64,000 nt of DNA. Source: Chaetoderma sp. LZ-2023a (lineage: Eukaryota > Mollusca > Caudofoveata > Chaetodermatida > Chaetodermatidae). Made by a program: the position numbers and the translations under genes. Positions 35,001 to 46,119 of the stretch are shown here, piece after piece (position 1 is the stretch's first letter; each line of letters begins with the position of its first letter). Location of the stretch: contig CM067370.1 of assembly GCA_034401795.1 (NCBI GenBank), positions 58,701,333 to 58,765,332 of the forward strand, in the 5' to 3' direction. The notes under the pieces are model-generated. The model ran no database searches. It had not been told where the DNA came from and saw nothing but the letters and a program-made list of their open reading frames with translations.

Positions 35001-35883
35001 AGCAATACATGCTTTTTGCAGTGGAAAGATTAAGAATTAAATCTAAGTCTTTGTGTCTGTGATTGTGATAGCTAGTGACTCTTTGCAAGGATAATTGGAT
35101 AATAATGGATACTGCCGATGATAACCAGGTCGTATAATTCCTTATTATTCTATAGTTAAAAGACTTAGGTCTCTAAATTTCGTTTGTGTCGCATGTTCCA
35201 ATTTCTGACCCCATAGAATAGAGATATGCCGGATGGTCGCCTTCTTTAACCCCAACAGGCGATCGGCAGATATGAAAATAGGCGTTTGCTACGGTATTTG
35301 TAACACGAATATCGGCTGACGTCGTTCTCCGTAAGATCCGAGCGGGTGACGTCACACCCGTGGTGCTCGGATGTTTATGTGAAGAAAACTTTTTCATTAA
35401 TTCGCGCATCTTGTTCTGGGTGCTGCGTACTAAAAATGGTACCAGAAAACTTTGGAATGTTCAAGTTTTGCGTGTTATCACGATCGGTTTGCAATGATCA
35501 GTGATTTCAAAATTCTTCATTAAGATGTGTGGTCCGCGGTTTTACGGTGTGCTACAGCAGTTTGTTTACATTTTGTTGTTTCTTCACATATCGTTTTGGC
35601 TTTCGTTAGGAGTATAATTTATATTGATTGGTAAATATACCCCGAATGCTATGCGATATGATTCCTGGTTCCGTTATACATCCTGGAGGATCAATTATGG
35701 GTGTATTTGTGCCCGCTTCGGTCTTGTTGTCATAATCAATGCGATCTTTGCTGTAACGTTGCGGGGTGGGGTGCGGGAGGGTTACAGTTAATTTATGGTC
35801 AAATTATTTGAAAATTAATTGTCTGCCTTCCATCCGTGTCTTGTTCCGCTTGCTTATTGTAGGTTTGTGCTTATTTATAGGCC
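35001..35883 (+). other. DIRS 5' untranslated region
   Basis: No gene. Shared with the second copy (53250-53570 and 56169-56750), which shows that it belongs to the element. It leads into the gag frame near 35884. Confidence 0.7.
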
Positions 35884-37993
35884 AAGCCAGCCCTGCCATC
35901 ATGTGACGAGTGCCACAAGTTCGTATGGGTCCTATTTAAGGACCATGTCTGCTTTAGATGTGCTCCATGTAACCTTGATGATTGGTGTAATGTGTGTGCA
36001 GTGTGGTCCGCGGATATGATGTTAAAGTTCCTTGCCCAGAAGGATGTGGCTGGGTCTGACGCGGGATCAGGCGGTTCGAAGTTAAATCGTGGAGCGTCCG
36101 GTTCGGCCGGTGGGGGCGCTCCACGTCCCCATCTGGAAGTGGCGGAGATGGCACCGCCGGCGTGGTTCGGTCCGGCTATGCAGGGTTTTCTGCATAGCGT
36201 TCTGCCCACGCTGGTGTCGTCCCTGCTGCCGAAGGTTGGGGGCCAGTTTCTCCCCATGCTTGGTACGGACCCTGTCCTTGGACATGGTTCTGGTCTGGTC
36301 ACCGAGGGAGCCGTCTCGTACGGCCCCCTGGCAGTCCCGTCGGGCTCCGGCCTGACGGGTTCTGTCTCTCTGCGGCCACCTCCGGGTGGTCCAGTAGTGG
36401 TGGCCGGTCCGTCAGGCACGGGAGCCGTCCGTCAGGCATGGGAGCCGTCCGCCAGGACGGCTCCACGGTTTCCTCGTCTAGTGATGACTCTTCGGAGTCT
36501 GAAGACGAGGAGGAGAGGTTGCTGCGGCCTGTGATGCCACGGGTGGAGAAAATGGAGGTCGATTCCGTCCTCCATCTGTCTGGCTTGGCGCAAGCCAAGG
36601 CGGCGGCTCCGCCCGTGGTTGAGGCCAATCTGGTACCAGGCACCGGTCCCGTGACGGTTGGTTTGACTCCAGCCGACACGGTGACGGGTGTGCAGGGCCA
36701 GGCGTGGTACTCGCCTATCTCGCCTGGTCCTGAGGTTAGACGTGGGGTGCCGTTGGCGCCCGTGTCTGGCCGCGGTTCCGCGTCTGCTATAGGTCCGCAC
36801 GGTTTTCCATGCGGGCCTACCCCATGGACTGGTGTGTTTCATGGGGTGGCGGCGGAACCGTTGGGTACCGGAGTGCCTGGTGTGTCAGCCGCGGCTCCTT
36901 GCCGGGAGGCCGTGGCTGGCAGGCCCGTGAACGCGTCAACTGGTGACGCGTTTACGGGGGTGTCTTCCTCGGAAGTAGACTGGTCGGATGCTCTGGCTTG
37001 GCTAGCCAGGGTTGACCCGTCTGTGGTTTCGGCCACGGCCGAGGAGGATGTGCCCCGTCCGTCGGTTGCATCGATTCGGACGGGGATCTTGCCCGCAGCC
37101 CGGATCCAGTCTGTGGGACTGAATCCACGGTTCATTGAGTTGTTGGATGCTATTTATAGCAAGCAACTCATGACCAAGGACCAGCTCCCTGCGGCCTCCA
37201 GTGAGGTGCGGGCGAGGTGTCGTATTCCACGGGGGGAATATGACAGGTATGGTGTGGTACCATCGGTCACCGAGGATGACCGATGGGTTCTGGGGGTTCA
37301 GAGTGCTGGAGCGGGTGGCCCCGGTCCGGCACTTGTGGACAAGGCCCAGGCACACCATGAGGAAGTCCTGTCCCTATGCGATGAGGGTGTGAGGGCAGCT
37401 ATGAGTGCTGTCAACCATTCGTATCGCCTTCTTCAGTCGGTGTGGGCTGAAGCGGGGGCAGGCCACCTGTGGCGCTTTCGTGCGTCAAAGACGGCTTGGT
37501 GCTGTCTATGGACGCGCTGGCAAGGCTGCAGGCGCGTGTGACAAAGTCCAGGAGGCAAATTGTTCTTGACCATATGCGTCCGGCTACGGCAGTCATGGAG
37601 AGTCTTCTTGGGACACCCCTGACAGGGCCTAGCATCTTCGGTGGCCAGGCGCGGGCCATCCTAGAGGACACTGCCAGCATTGCGCAGAATCGGTTGGTGG
37701 TAAACCTACAGCTGGAGCTAGTGCGGCAAGCGCACGCGCTAGGGGCTATAGGGAAACCCTTAGCTGGCCAACCTTCAAAGAAGCAAAAGAAGCAGAAAGG
37801 TAAGGCGAAAGCCAAGCCTATTGCGACTTCTGCTTCGTCTGGTTTTTCTCAGCCGCCGCCGGCTAAGAAAGCCAGGAAGGTTGTGGAGGCCCCTGCCCTC
37901 CCCATTGTTGCACCTGATCGCCCTAGAGGCGGGAAGGGGAAGGGTAAGGGTAAGTCCTCAAAGGGCGGAAAGACGGGAGCGGATCGTACCTGA
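35884..37993 (+). pseudogene. DIRS gag (ORF1), frameshifted
   Basis: The frame opens with a Cys-rich finger (CDECHKFVWVLFKDHVC then FRCAPCNLDDWCNVC) at about 35900-35995, characteristic of DIRS gag N-termini. A Gly/Pro/Val-rich middle follows, with an acidic Ser run (SSSSDDSSESEDEEE) near 36472-36515. The C-terminal part (37469-37993) is a helical region ending in Lys-rich KKQKKQKGKAKAK and GKGKGKGKSSKGG tails suited to nucleic-acid binding. The first frame is lost at a 20-bp tandem duplication (36411-36450) and another change lies near 37460. The end overlaps the pol frame. The assignment is by position and by match to the second copy; capsid function is inferred. Confidence 0.75.
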
Positions 37994-40186
37994 GGGTACG
38001 AGAGCTCCCTTCGTATCCGCCTGGACCGCACCTGTGCGACAGGAACAGCGGTGCCAGTTAGACCTGCCGAGCCAAGACCGAAATGGTTATCTCTTTCTCT
38101 CGTTAAGAGGGGGGGGGGAGCGGACCGCGAGCCGGACAACCCCGTTAGACGTCGAGGCGTCTATGGTGGGTGGAAGGCTCATGCGTTTCGTCGAGGCTTG
38201 GCGTGGTGTGACGTCAGACAGTCTAGTCCTGGGATGGTTATCCCAGGGTTACATGCCGGAGTGGTGGGACTTTCTGCCGCAGAATCTGTCTTTGGCACCT
38301 GTCTGGACACCCGTACCAAGGGAACCAGACAAGTTAGAAGCCGTTCAAAACGAAGTGTCAGGTTTGCTTCTGAAGGGAGCAATAAAACCAGCGAACCCGA
38401 ACACTCCAGGCTTCTACTCAAATATGTTCCTTGTCCCCAAGAGCACAGGGGGATGGAGACCCGTACTCAATCTCAGGCCATTAAATTGGTTTATCCATAC
38501 GCCTCGGTTCCAGATGGAAACGCCGAGGTCGGTAATGGCGGGATTGAGGAAAGGAATGTGGTGTGTGTCGATCGATCTGAAAGATGCACATTTCCACATT
38601 CCAATGAACAGGAGTTGTCACAGGTTTCTGAGATTTGCGTTTCAGAATCAAGTATGGGAGTTTATTGTTCTCCCGTTTGGCCTGTCGACAGCTCCAAGGG
38701 TTTTCACAAGAGTGGTCCTTGCGGTGACAGCGTTTCTCAGAAAAGAGAATGTGGCGCTACACACCTACATAGACGACTGGCTGATCAAAGCAGACTCGGC
38801 AGCCAGGTTGAACGTGGCTACTGCTCTGACTCTGAAATTACTTTCAGATCTAGGCTGGATAGTCAACAAGGAGAAATCCGAGTTGACACCCACGCAACAT
38901 TTCGTTTATTTGGGGATGCGATTCGATCTCGAGGAAGGCAGGGTTTACCCATCAGAGCCCAGAGTGGTGTCTGTTAGCCATCCTCAAGAGTTTTCGAGTG
39001 GGAAACCACATTCAGGCGAGGCGGTTTCTTCAGATGATGGTCTCCATGGAGCGGGTGATCCTGTACGCTGCTCTAATGCAAAGACCTATCCAGTTGTATC
39101 TGATGTCTCTGTGGAAACAGAGAACAGAACCCCTGTCAAAACTGTTGCGCCAGTTTTGGAGCCGATAATGTTGCATCTAGTATGGTGGAAAGAGCGTCAG
39201 AATCTCCTAGTAGGGGTTTCGCTGCACCTACCCCACCCCCAGCTGTCCGTGTACACGGATTCATCGCTGGAAGGGTGGGGGGCCTGCCTGGGAGAACACC
39301 AGGTCTCGGGCACATGGTCTCTCCAGGAGAGCCAGCTGCATATCAATCTGTTGGAAATGATGGCAGTGGAACTGGCGTTGGAAGAGTTTCTTCCGATGAT
39401 CAGGGGAAAGGTGATATTGATACGACGGTAGTATCATACATAAATCGCCAAGGCGGGACCAGGTCACCTACACTGTGTATCAAAGTGTGGCACTTGATTC
39501 AATGGTGCAGGAATTACTCGGTTGTTTTGAAAGCAGCTCACATTCCTGGCCGATTGAACATGCTGGCGGATGCTTTGTCTCGCAGACAGAGAATTCTGCC
39601 AACAGAATGGTCCCTCAACCCTCCAGTTATGCGAAGGATCTTCGAGCATTGGGGCAAACCCAACGTGGACTTGTTCGCCACAAGGGAAAATGCTCAAATC
39701 ATGACTTATGTCTCGCCGATTCCAGATCCAAATGCCGTCGATACAGATGCTCTGGCGATAAGCTGGAGAGGGATGCACGCTTACGCGTACCCACCCACCA
39801 TTCTTCTGCCGAAGGTATTGGTGAAGATCAGGGAGGAACCGTGTCTGGTCCTGCTAATAGCGCCGTATTGGCCCAGCAGGGCGTGGGTCATGGATCTGCT
39901 AGATCTGCTGGTGGAAAACCCAGTGCAGTTGCCCGAGATTCCGAACATAATATCCCAGGCCAATGGACGCTTCCTACACGAGCGTCCCGAAATGTTCAAA
40001 TTGACTGCGTGGATGTTATCAAACAACGTTCCACGTCGGAAGGCTTTTCTCGACAAGCTGCTGATTTCATCGCGGCCGCGAGAAGGAGGTCAACCTTCAA
40101 GTCATATAACAACAAGGTTAACAGATTTGCAGACTGGTGTGAAGAAAAGGGTATTGATACCTTTCAATCCACTATTCAGCAAATAG
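37821..40186 (+). pseudogene. DIRS pol: reverse transcriptase, RNase H and methyltransferase-like domain
   Basis: RT motifs in order: GFYSNMFLVPKSTGGWRPVL then NLRPLNW (about 38410-38495), SIDLKDAHFHIP with the first Asp (38567), LPFGLSTAPRVFTR (38673), YIDDWL active site (38769), and YLGMRFD (38908). RNase H begins VYTDSSLEGWGACL (39250) with HINLLEMMAVELAL (39340). The frame then breaks (TGA-free stop at 39429-39431) and resumes at 39424 as TTVVSYINRQGGTRS, AAHIPGRLNMLADALSR. A conserved DIRS segment with VDLFATREN, YAYPP and LIAPYWPSRAW (39660-39900) is the part described as Dam-methyltransferase-like. Frames are also shifted between about 38970 and 39170. It starts in an overlapping frame relative to gag and runs into the recombinase frame. 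Confidence 0.85.
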
Positions 40187-41025
40187 CAGACTTTCTCTGT
40201 GAGCTGTTCTTTTCAGGACTAGCTCCCGTCACAATTGCTGGATACAAGTCAGCTTTGGCATCCGTTATCCCTTGTCTAGCCAACAGGGATAGTCCAGAGG
40301 TGGCCCAGTTAAATGTGATGGTGAAGGGAATGAGCAATCTCCAACCGAGACAACCGGTAGTCATTCCAGCCTGGAGTCTATCTTTAGTGCTTAATGTACT
40401 GGCCAAGCACCCTTTCGAACCATTGCGTTCGGCTAGTCTAAAGCATTTGACTCTAAAGGCGATTTTTCTATTGGCAGCTTCCTCAGCTAGAAGGCGCAGT
40501 GAGATCCATGCGCTTTCGGCAGAGAGGGACCGATTTATTGTCTCTGGAGAGGGTCTGCGTCTTCTGCCAAGAGCAGAGTTTATGTCAAAGAATCAATCTT
40601 TGAGATATCCCAGCAAACCGATCATAATACCGAGGTTAACAAGATTTGATCGTGATGCCAGTGTCTGGTGCCCGGTCCGTGCTTTGACTAAGTACAGGAA
40701 ACGGACTGACTCGTTACGGTCGAATGATAGACATCTGTGGATCTGTCATAAGAAGCCTTATGGCGCCGCATCCATGGATACTATCTCTCGTTGGGTAGTC
40801 GAATGCATTCAGACTACCCATGAGATTGCGACTGGGCACCAGGTGCAATGCGCAAGGGCACACGATGTTAGAGGAATAGCCGCCTCGACCGCCCTTTACA
40901 ATGGTGTTCCGTAAGAGGACATCATGGCCGTTGCACAATGGCACTGTGAGTCCTCATTTATGGATTACTATATGAGGGATGTGTCAGACTCCGCCAATCC
41001 ACTCGCTTTAGCTGTTTTGAAATGA
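40050..41025 (+). pseudogene. DIRS tyrosine recombinase with an internal stop
   Basis: The frame containing FIAAARRRSTFKSYNNKVNR (about 40065) and WCEEKGIDTF is an N-terminal SAM-like domain. The catalytic part has LLAASSARRRSEIHAL (first Arg, about 40480) and ARAHDVRGIAAS (HxxR, about 40855). A TAA at 40912-40914 ends the frame, but the same frame continues to a TGA at 41023-41025 with AQWHCESSFMDYYMRD, which holds the last His/Trp position and the nucleophilic Tyr. The stop therefore separates the catalytic Tyr from the rest. The enzyme would integrate circular element DNA. Upstream it overlaps the pol frame, usual for DIRS. Confidence 0.88.
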
Positions 41026-41530
41026 TAGTTATGCGACCACACTGCTCTTCTCCCTTTTTTGGCATTTGTAGGAAAGAATTTAGAAGCAGACATGGTCGAG
41101 CGAGAGGATGACAACCAGATTGTGTCACTGATGGCCGGACAAGTGAATGGTTGGAGGCGCCACGTCTGAAATCCATAAATCATGAGGTAATTCAAGATTG
41201 AGAGTTTTTTGTATTATGTTTATATATCATGTTCATTCATCTTATATATTCATGCTCATTCCCAGTCTAATACATATATGTATATGCAAAGAGCAGTTAA
41301 CCCTCTTGGCATATTTGTGTTTTCAGGCGAGATGCATGCTCGTGAGTTCTCTCCCTTTTCTTAGGAGAAAAAGGGGGGGGGGGGGGTGGCAGTGATGCGA
41401 ATGTGATTCGGTTCTATTAAATTGATGGTCCTTTTAGGTCTCCATTAGTCAAGTTTAAGTCTAGCTCTTTCTCCAAGGGGCAAAAGTAGCAGTTATGGCT
41501 CGCCCCTTCCCACCAGGTTACTGACCAAAT
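41026..41530 (+). other. DIRS 3' region before the internal complementary region
   Basis: No gene. A G run (41370-41385) is present. It ends in the CTGGTGTATATCAGAAGTAA stretch that opens the complementary region. Confidence 0.5.
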
Positions 41531-41637
41531 CTGGTGTATATCAGAAGTAATAGAATGGTGAGTATTGATCGAAGGAGAATGAAGGAAATTTCAATTTCCC
41601 TTTCTCCGAGATCTAACAATACTCACCATTCCATTAT
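41531..41637 (+). repeat. DIRS internal complementary region
   Basis: Its first half (to about 41580, ...GATCGAAGGAGAA) is the complement of the left terminus at 34824-34870. Its second half (about 41585-41637, GAAATTTCAATTTCCCTTTC...) is the complement of the right terminus at 41837-41885. One internal copy complementary to both extreme ends is the diagnostic DIRS arrangement and is thought to align the ends when the element circularises. It also fixes both element boundaries to within a few bases. Confidence 0.88.
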
Positions 41638-41679
41638 GGACCCGGCCTCCCAGCCCCACGGAGGCAAGCCATGGGTTTC

Positions 41680-41885
41680 TCTTGTTTGGTGGCTATACAA
41701 ACAATATGAGCTTCATGGTAGACCGGTACTCGGCAGTTGGGAGCCGAGTACCCGGTTCCAAGGAGTCAGTAAAGCTTTCTAAGTCTATAGTCCTAGAGCC
41801 AGCTGTCAGGGCCAGCTGTATATCAGAAGTAATAGAATGGTGAGTATTGTTAGATCTCGGAGAAAGGGAAATTGAAATTTCCTTC
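41680..41885 (-). repeat. DIRS right inverted terminal repeat
   Basis: Reverse complement of the left ITR over about 160 bp (GGTACTCGGCAGTTGGGAGC; CCTAGAGCCAGCTGTCAGGG), with a distinct extreme end (GTTAGATCTCGGAGAAAGGG) that is matched by the internal complementary region. Confidence 0.9.
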
Positions 41886-42228
41886 AATCTATGTAGAAAG
41901 ACAACTATTTGGTGGGGAGTAACCCAACTGAAATTCCTACCAATCACGAAATCGTGTTCACCTTACCTACTGCGATAACCGTACCTGAGTTAACCGTTGG
42001 CACCGTGACACTGCGTAGAACCCAATCCAGTGTGAAGATCCTATGTTTACTGTCTACATGCACTATATGTCAGCAAGTTTGGTGGGTGACCCGTACCAGT
42101 GACATACAAGTGAAATTGCTATGTGTGTATACCTGCCAGTCTATAAACACTATCTTTCATTGCTTTGCCGACTACCTGACAAGATGAGAATCCTTACCAG
42201 TTCGAACCAAACGCTACAGTTTCCAGTC
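41886..42228. other. No gene recognised
   Basis: A 92-codon plus-strand frame (41909-42187) with Val/Thr/Ile-rich start shows no domain. Probably degraded repeat. Confidence 0.35.
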
Positions 42229-42500
42229 GGGACAATGATGGCTACACCCATTACTGCAAGCTAAGGAATCAAGCACGCCATGCTACACGTCAGGTAATGA
42301 AGGAGTTTGAAAAAAGAATAGCAAAGGAAGCTTTACGTTTAACTCTAAGCCTTCCATAAATATATAAAAAGCAAATTGAAGACAAGAGTTTGGATCTCTT
42401 ATGTTGACCATGATGGAGGCACAGCGGGTGTGGTACTCAATAACTTCTTCTGCAGTGTGTTCACCAAAGAAGACAACGCAAATATCCAGTGCACTAGAGC
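42229..42500 (+). pseudogene. LINE linker fragment
   Basis: A frame carrying KLRNQARHATRQVMKEFEKR (about 42262) and, after a frame change, SKLKTRVWISYVDHDGGTAG and VLNNFFCSVFTKED (42366-42490) matches the endonuclease-to-RT linker of CR1/L2-type LINEs. The fragment ends abruptly near 42500, where palindromic AT-rich sequence (CGATATATCG at 42523) begins. Confidence 0.7.
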
Positions 42501-43494
42501 TTCATGATATACCGATATATCGAATATTAGTATCATAGCTATACCGTTAGTCGTACTGATATGATTTTGCTGATACTGAGATATCGAGATATAGCATAAA
42601 ACCAGTATGACACTCTGTTTAGGCAGATAATCTGCTTTCCATCAGCAAAATTCAATAGTATAGCTGTCTAATCAGTTAAGCAAGCGACTCCCCGTCGTAT
42701 AGGAAAATGATATTTTAGCTGTATTTAGCGACCACACTTAACATTTTCTTGTTTTTACGGATCTGTAAAATTGTTGTTTGGAGGCTAGAGAAATTGATAA
42801 ATTAACAATTACTGCCACGAAAATTGGCTACTTAATAGAATGCGTTTCTCGCGAAAAATAGAATAAAACTTTTAATTAACCTCATAGGACAGGGGGTAGT
42901 TAAAAATGCCTTAAATATGTCTTTTATAATATTTTATAATTTTGGTCCGTTGTTTGCTAGAAAATCACAATTTCAAATTAATATTTTGCATCATAATATT
43001 TTATCTCTATCCACAATTACTACAACTTGTGGTTAGTTAGAGATTTCTCGGTATTGTAAAACTTTGTAATGACCAATCATGATGTCATATTAAAGCAAGC
43101 TGCTGGTCACGAGTCATGAACTGGTGCCGTAATATAGTGGTGACATTACATGAATTTCTTAATTCCTATTTTCAATTGCCTGGATTTTTCCTTTGCCTTG
43201 TCTGATCTTATCATGCTTGGTATCATCTGTTTATATTTTCTCTGTAGTTTTCAGAAATGTAAACCAATAATCAATATCTTGTCTGAGTCAAAAGTTATGG
43301 TCAGATATGTATGAGGGTGTTACTAAAAAAACTGGGGTGGTGGAGGCTCGGAGAGGAGGCTCGGAGAGTCAAAATTACCAATTTACTTTCTAGTTTCTGA
43401 ACCATCCAGCAAATGTTCCCATGCAGTATTAGATAGTCAAGCTACACATACTGCACATCAAATTCCTGTGTTTTAGTCATTGTATCCTCAACAA
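42501..43494. other. No gene recognised
   Basis: AT-rich. 42515-42600 is unusually rich in GATATC/ATATCG-type motifs. A G-rich repeated GGAGGCTCGGAGAG occurs at 43338-43368. Nothing else seen. Confidence 0.45.
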
Positions 43495-43499
43495 ATCAA

Positions 43500-44088
43500 G
43501 ATGGAATACTCAAAGTTAGGGAGTTAACTTGTTATTGTGTTCCTTGCATCAACGATGACTACGACAGTTGTGAGAACAAGGAATATGTTGAAAGATTTAA
43601 GGATGTTGTCTTTTCAAAAATGATTCATGTACCTAAGGGCAGTAAAGATATGTTAGGTCAGGAGGACTGTTAATGTTACTAGCGATGATGAAATTGAATT
43701 AAATGCAAACACTTTAAGTCTTCATTCTCTGATTGGTATTGACACTGTAGTTGCTATCATGACTTCTGTGCAGTCATTGGATGATTATTATCTCCTTCAC
43801 ATAACTTCAGATGGTGTAATGATACTTGATGATGATAAGACGTCAGACTACGGATTGTGTTTTTAAAAGGGTGCAGAAGTAATTTTTGGTTATTTTTACA
43901 AGTATCATAAAACAACAAAAGAATACTGTGTGTACAAGAAGGACACTGCAAAGGAGGCAATTGTTTATAAAGATAGTGTTATTTATATTGGTGTTGAAAT
44001 GAAACAAAATGAAAAAAGACCACAGTTGTACCACCTTGAGTGCACGGAACTCGAGGACATTTTGTGTAGTGTTTCATTGCAGATGTGA
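43500..44088 (+). pseudogene. Unrecognised Cys-rich protein relic
   Basis: Two plus-strand frames read sensibly. The first (43500-43673) gives ILKVRELTCYCVPCINDDYD then SCENKEYVERF, a small Cys cluster. The second (about 43651-44088) gives IDTVVAIMTSVQSLDDYYLL, DYGLCF, a stop, then KGAEVIFGYFYKYHK and a terminal LYHLECTELEDILCSVS before a TGA. Codon-like composition and a recurring CxC...C...CxN-YV pattern suggest the C-terminus of a real, probably repeat-encoded, protein. I do not recognise the family with confidence. At least one frameshift and one nonsense codon are present. Confidence 0.4.
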
Positions 44089-45487
44089 TGTAGGGATTAA
44101 GTGATTAACTCAAGCAGAATTTCAAGTTATATAGAAATGTATCCACACAAAGGGTGAAATAATATCAGTTGCATTATAAACACAATGATAAAGGATGTTA
44201 ATTAGAAAATCTGGGTGTAACTATGTTTATTGGTGCAGTTTGCATTTAGAAGCTTAGAAAAAATAGGGATTTTTGTCCCAAGAAATTTATTATTTGCAAA
44301 TATCAAATTTAATGTTTTTTATTTATTTCCCATTTAAGCAATGTGTCAGCTTCATTTTGGTACAAACCAGGTTGATTTTGGCCAAAAACTAAATGAATTA
44401 CAGAATATTCCAGCAAAATGTTGCATTTTGAGAAAAAGGCTGAAACGTTTTTCAATTCTAATGCTTTTTCTATTGAAAACCGATCACAAAATCAATAATA
44501 TTTGCCAAAAAAATTATGTTGGCAATGTTCTGAATATGTTTTAGATAGAGGAAATGATACTGTATAACATATGAAAAACTGTAAAGAATGGCCATATTGA
44601 CCCTGTAAGCAAAATGCACCACCTCACGACACATGACCTGCTACAATTCACCAAAGGTAGAACAAAGAGTGTAATTAATGAAATTTGGGGAAAATGCTGT
44701 AGTGCCGCGGTGAACCAGTTCTGCCACAGCATATTTGTGCAGTGGCAAAATTATCTGAATTTCAAGGTCTGGAAAATAATGCAATGGACTGTACAATAGT
44801 CACCTATAATTAACTATATTTGGCTAGTCGAACTAAAGTTAGACCCAGTTCTGTCTTGGCCAATCAAATTTGAGTTTTGGGATTTCCCTTTTGCAAATGA
44901 CGAATGTTAGTTTTACAACAGAAATTAGCTAACTGCTTGAACAAAACGATGAGAACAGCGTAAAATACGAAGTTTATCCTTGTTTTATATTTCACACGGG
45001 ACTGAGATCAATTTAATCTACGATACTAGCTATCAGTAATGTTGTAGATGCTGATTCTGTGGTTTGAGCCCATACTTTCATGACGGTTGGGTTTTCGTGG
45101 CAATTATTACATGTTTTAAAATAAACATTATCAACAATTATTTCATTTCTTTTTCACATTAATTTTGTCAAAATACCATTCAATAAAATTTACATATACA
45201 TTTTCATTTCAATCATCTTGACAATTATGTCCCAATGACCTCAAATACTAAAGAGCCTTTTAACATCAAAATTAGTACGCCATCTGTACTAATTAAAATA
45301 CTCCAGATTGTATGCAGCACATTAGGCTCTTGACAGGATTATATTATGCCTGGACTAACATCTGATCCGAACTAAATCCTGATAACTATTGGGAAAGGGG
45401 ATAAAAAATAAAATAAACAAATATTAGGCAATCATTGAATACAAGATGATTTTTATGCACACATGTTTGCGAATGTATGCCAATAGT
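44089..45487. other. No gene recognised
   Basis: AT-rich sequence; frames up to 67 codons without domains. Confidence 0.5.
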
Positions 45488-45754
45488 GGGGCGGATATGT
45501 AACAAATTTGAGGTAAGATGTTCCATTCTGGCAGAAAGCATGAAATTTGGCATATAGGTGGTTTAAGGTATGCTGAACATAATTAGATGCGGTGCCACGT
45601 GATTCTACCAAGGGAACCCATTCAAAATGGTGGATTCAAAATGGCCGCCTTCCCATTACTCAAGCTCTAGACGGAGTATAGGGCTGGAATTGATGTCAAA
45701 TTAAGGGTTTCTTGGGTCACTGGTTATGATTTTACCCTTTACAATACTCTAAAT
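45488..45754. repeat. Left terminal inverted repeat
   Basis: Inverted match to 47783-48052, including the ATTCAAAATGG stretch that is itself locally duplicated here (45621 and 45633). Confidence 0.8.
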
Positions 45755-45775
45755 AGATAAACATGCTGAAAAATA

Positions 45776-45848
45776 TATTATTATTATTATTGTTGTTGTT
45801 GTTGTTGTTGTTGTTGTGGTGGTGGTGGTGGTGGTGGTCGTTGTTGTA
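45776..45848. repeat. Compound trinucleotide microsatellite
   Basis: (TTA)n passes into (TTG)n and then (TGG)n. The polyglutamine-like and polyproline-like frame on the minus strand is a simple-sequence artefact. Confidence 0.9.
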
Positions 45849-46119
45849 ACATTTGTAAATTAGTAGTATTATTGCTAAACTTTTGTACACACATGTTCCG
45901 GATGGAACATTTTAGAAACAAGTTTTCGCTACTCAAAACAATTGGTCTACACGTTTTCTCCAGTAAAAGTAATTGTATGCCAGCCCCTCGCTTCGCCAAG
46001 CATTATTTCGACTATCTGTAGCATCAAAATCGGTATATGACCCAATCCAAAAGAACAAATCAAATCAAAACAGAGGAAGAGTACCAGAACCAGCAAGAAG
46101 CTTGTTGCAATGAAGAGAG

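Larger units (their letters stand above)
34824..41885 (+). mobile_element. DIRS-type tyrosine-recombinase retrotransposon, full length
   Basis: The element has the complete DIRS plan: inverted terminal repeats (left 34824-35000, right 41680-41885 in reverse complement), an internal complementary region (41531-41637), and gag, pol and tyrosine-recombinase frames in order. DIRS elements replicate through a circular intermediate and insert by a tyrosine recombinase without target duplication, and I see none here. The coding part is strikingly GC-rich against AT-rich flanks. Frames are long but carry several indels and one nonsense codon, so the copy is young but defective. A shortened relative lies at 53078-58262. 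Confidence 0.9.

Noticed and set aside
36089..37358. Several long frames on both strands overlapping DIRS gag
   Set aside because: GC-rich coding DNA leaves few stops in other frames; only the frames matching the second copy and the DIRS order were kept.
38051..38977. 308-codon plus-strand frame overlapping the DIRS RT
   Set aside because: It is a shadow of the RT frame, which contains all RT motifs including YIDD.
42500..42620. GATATC-rich palindromic block as a transposon end
   Set aside because: No partner end was found; could be simple AT-rich sequence.
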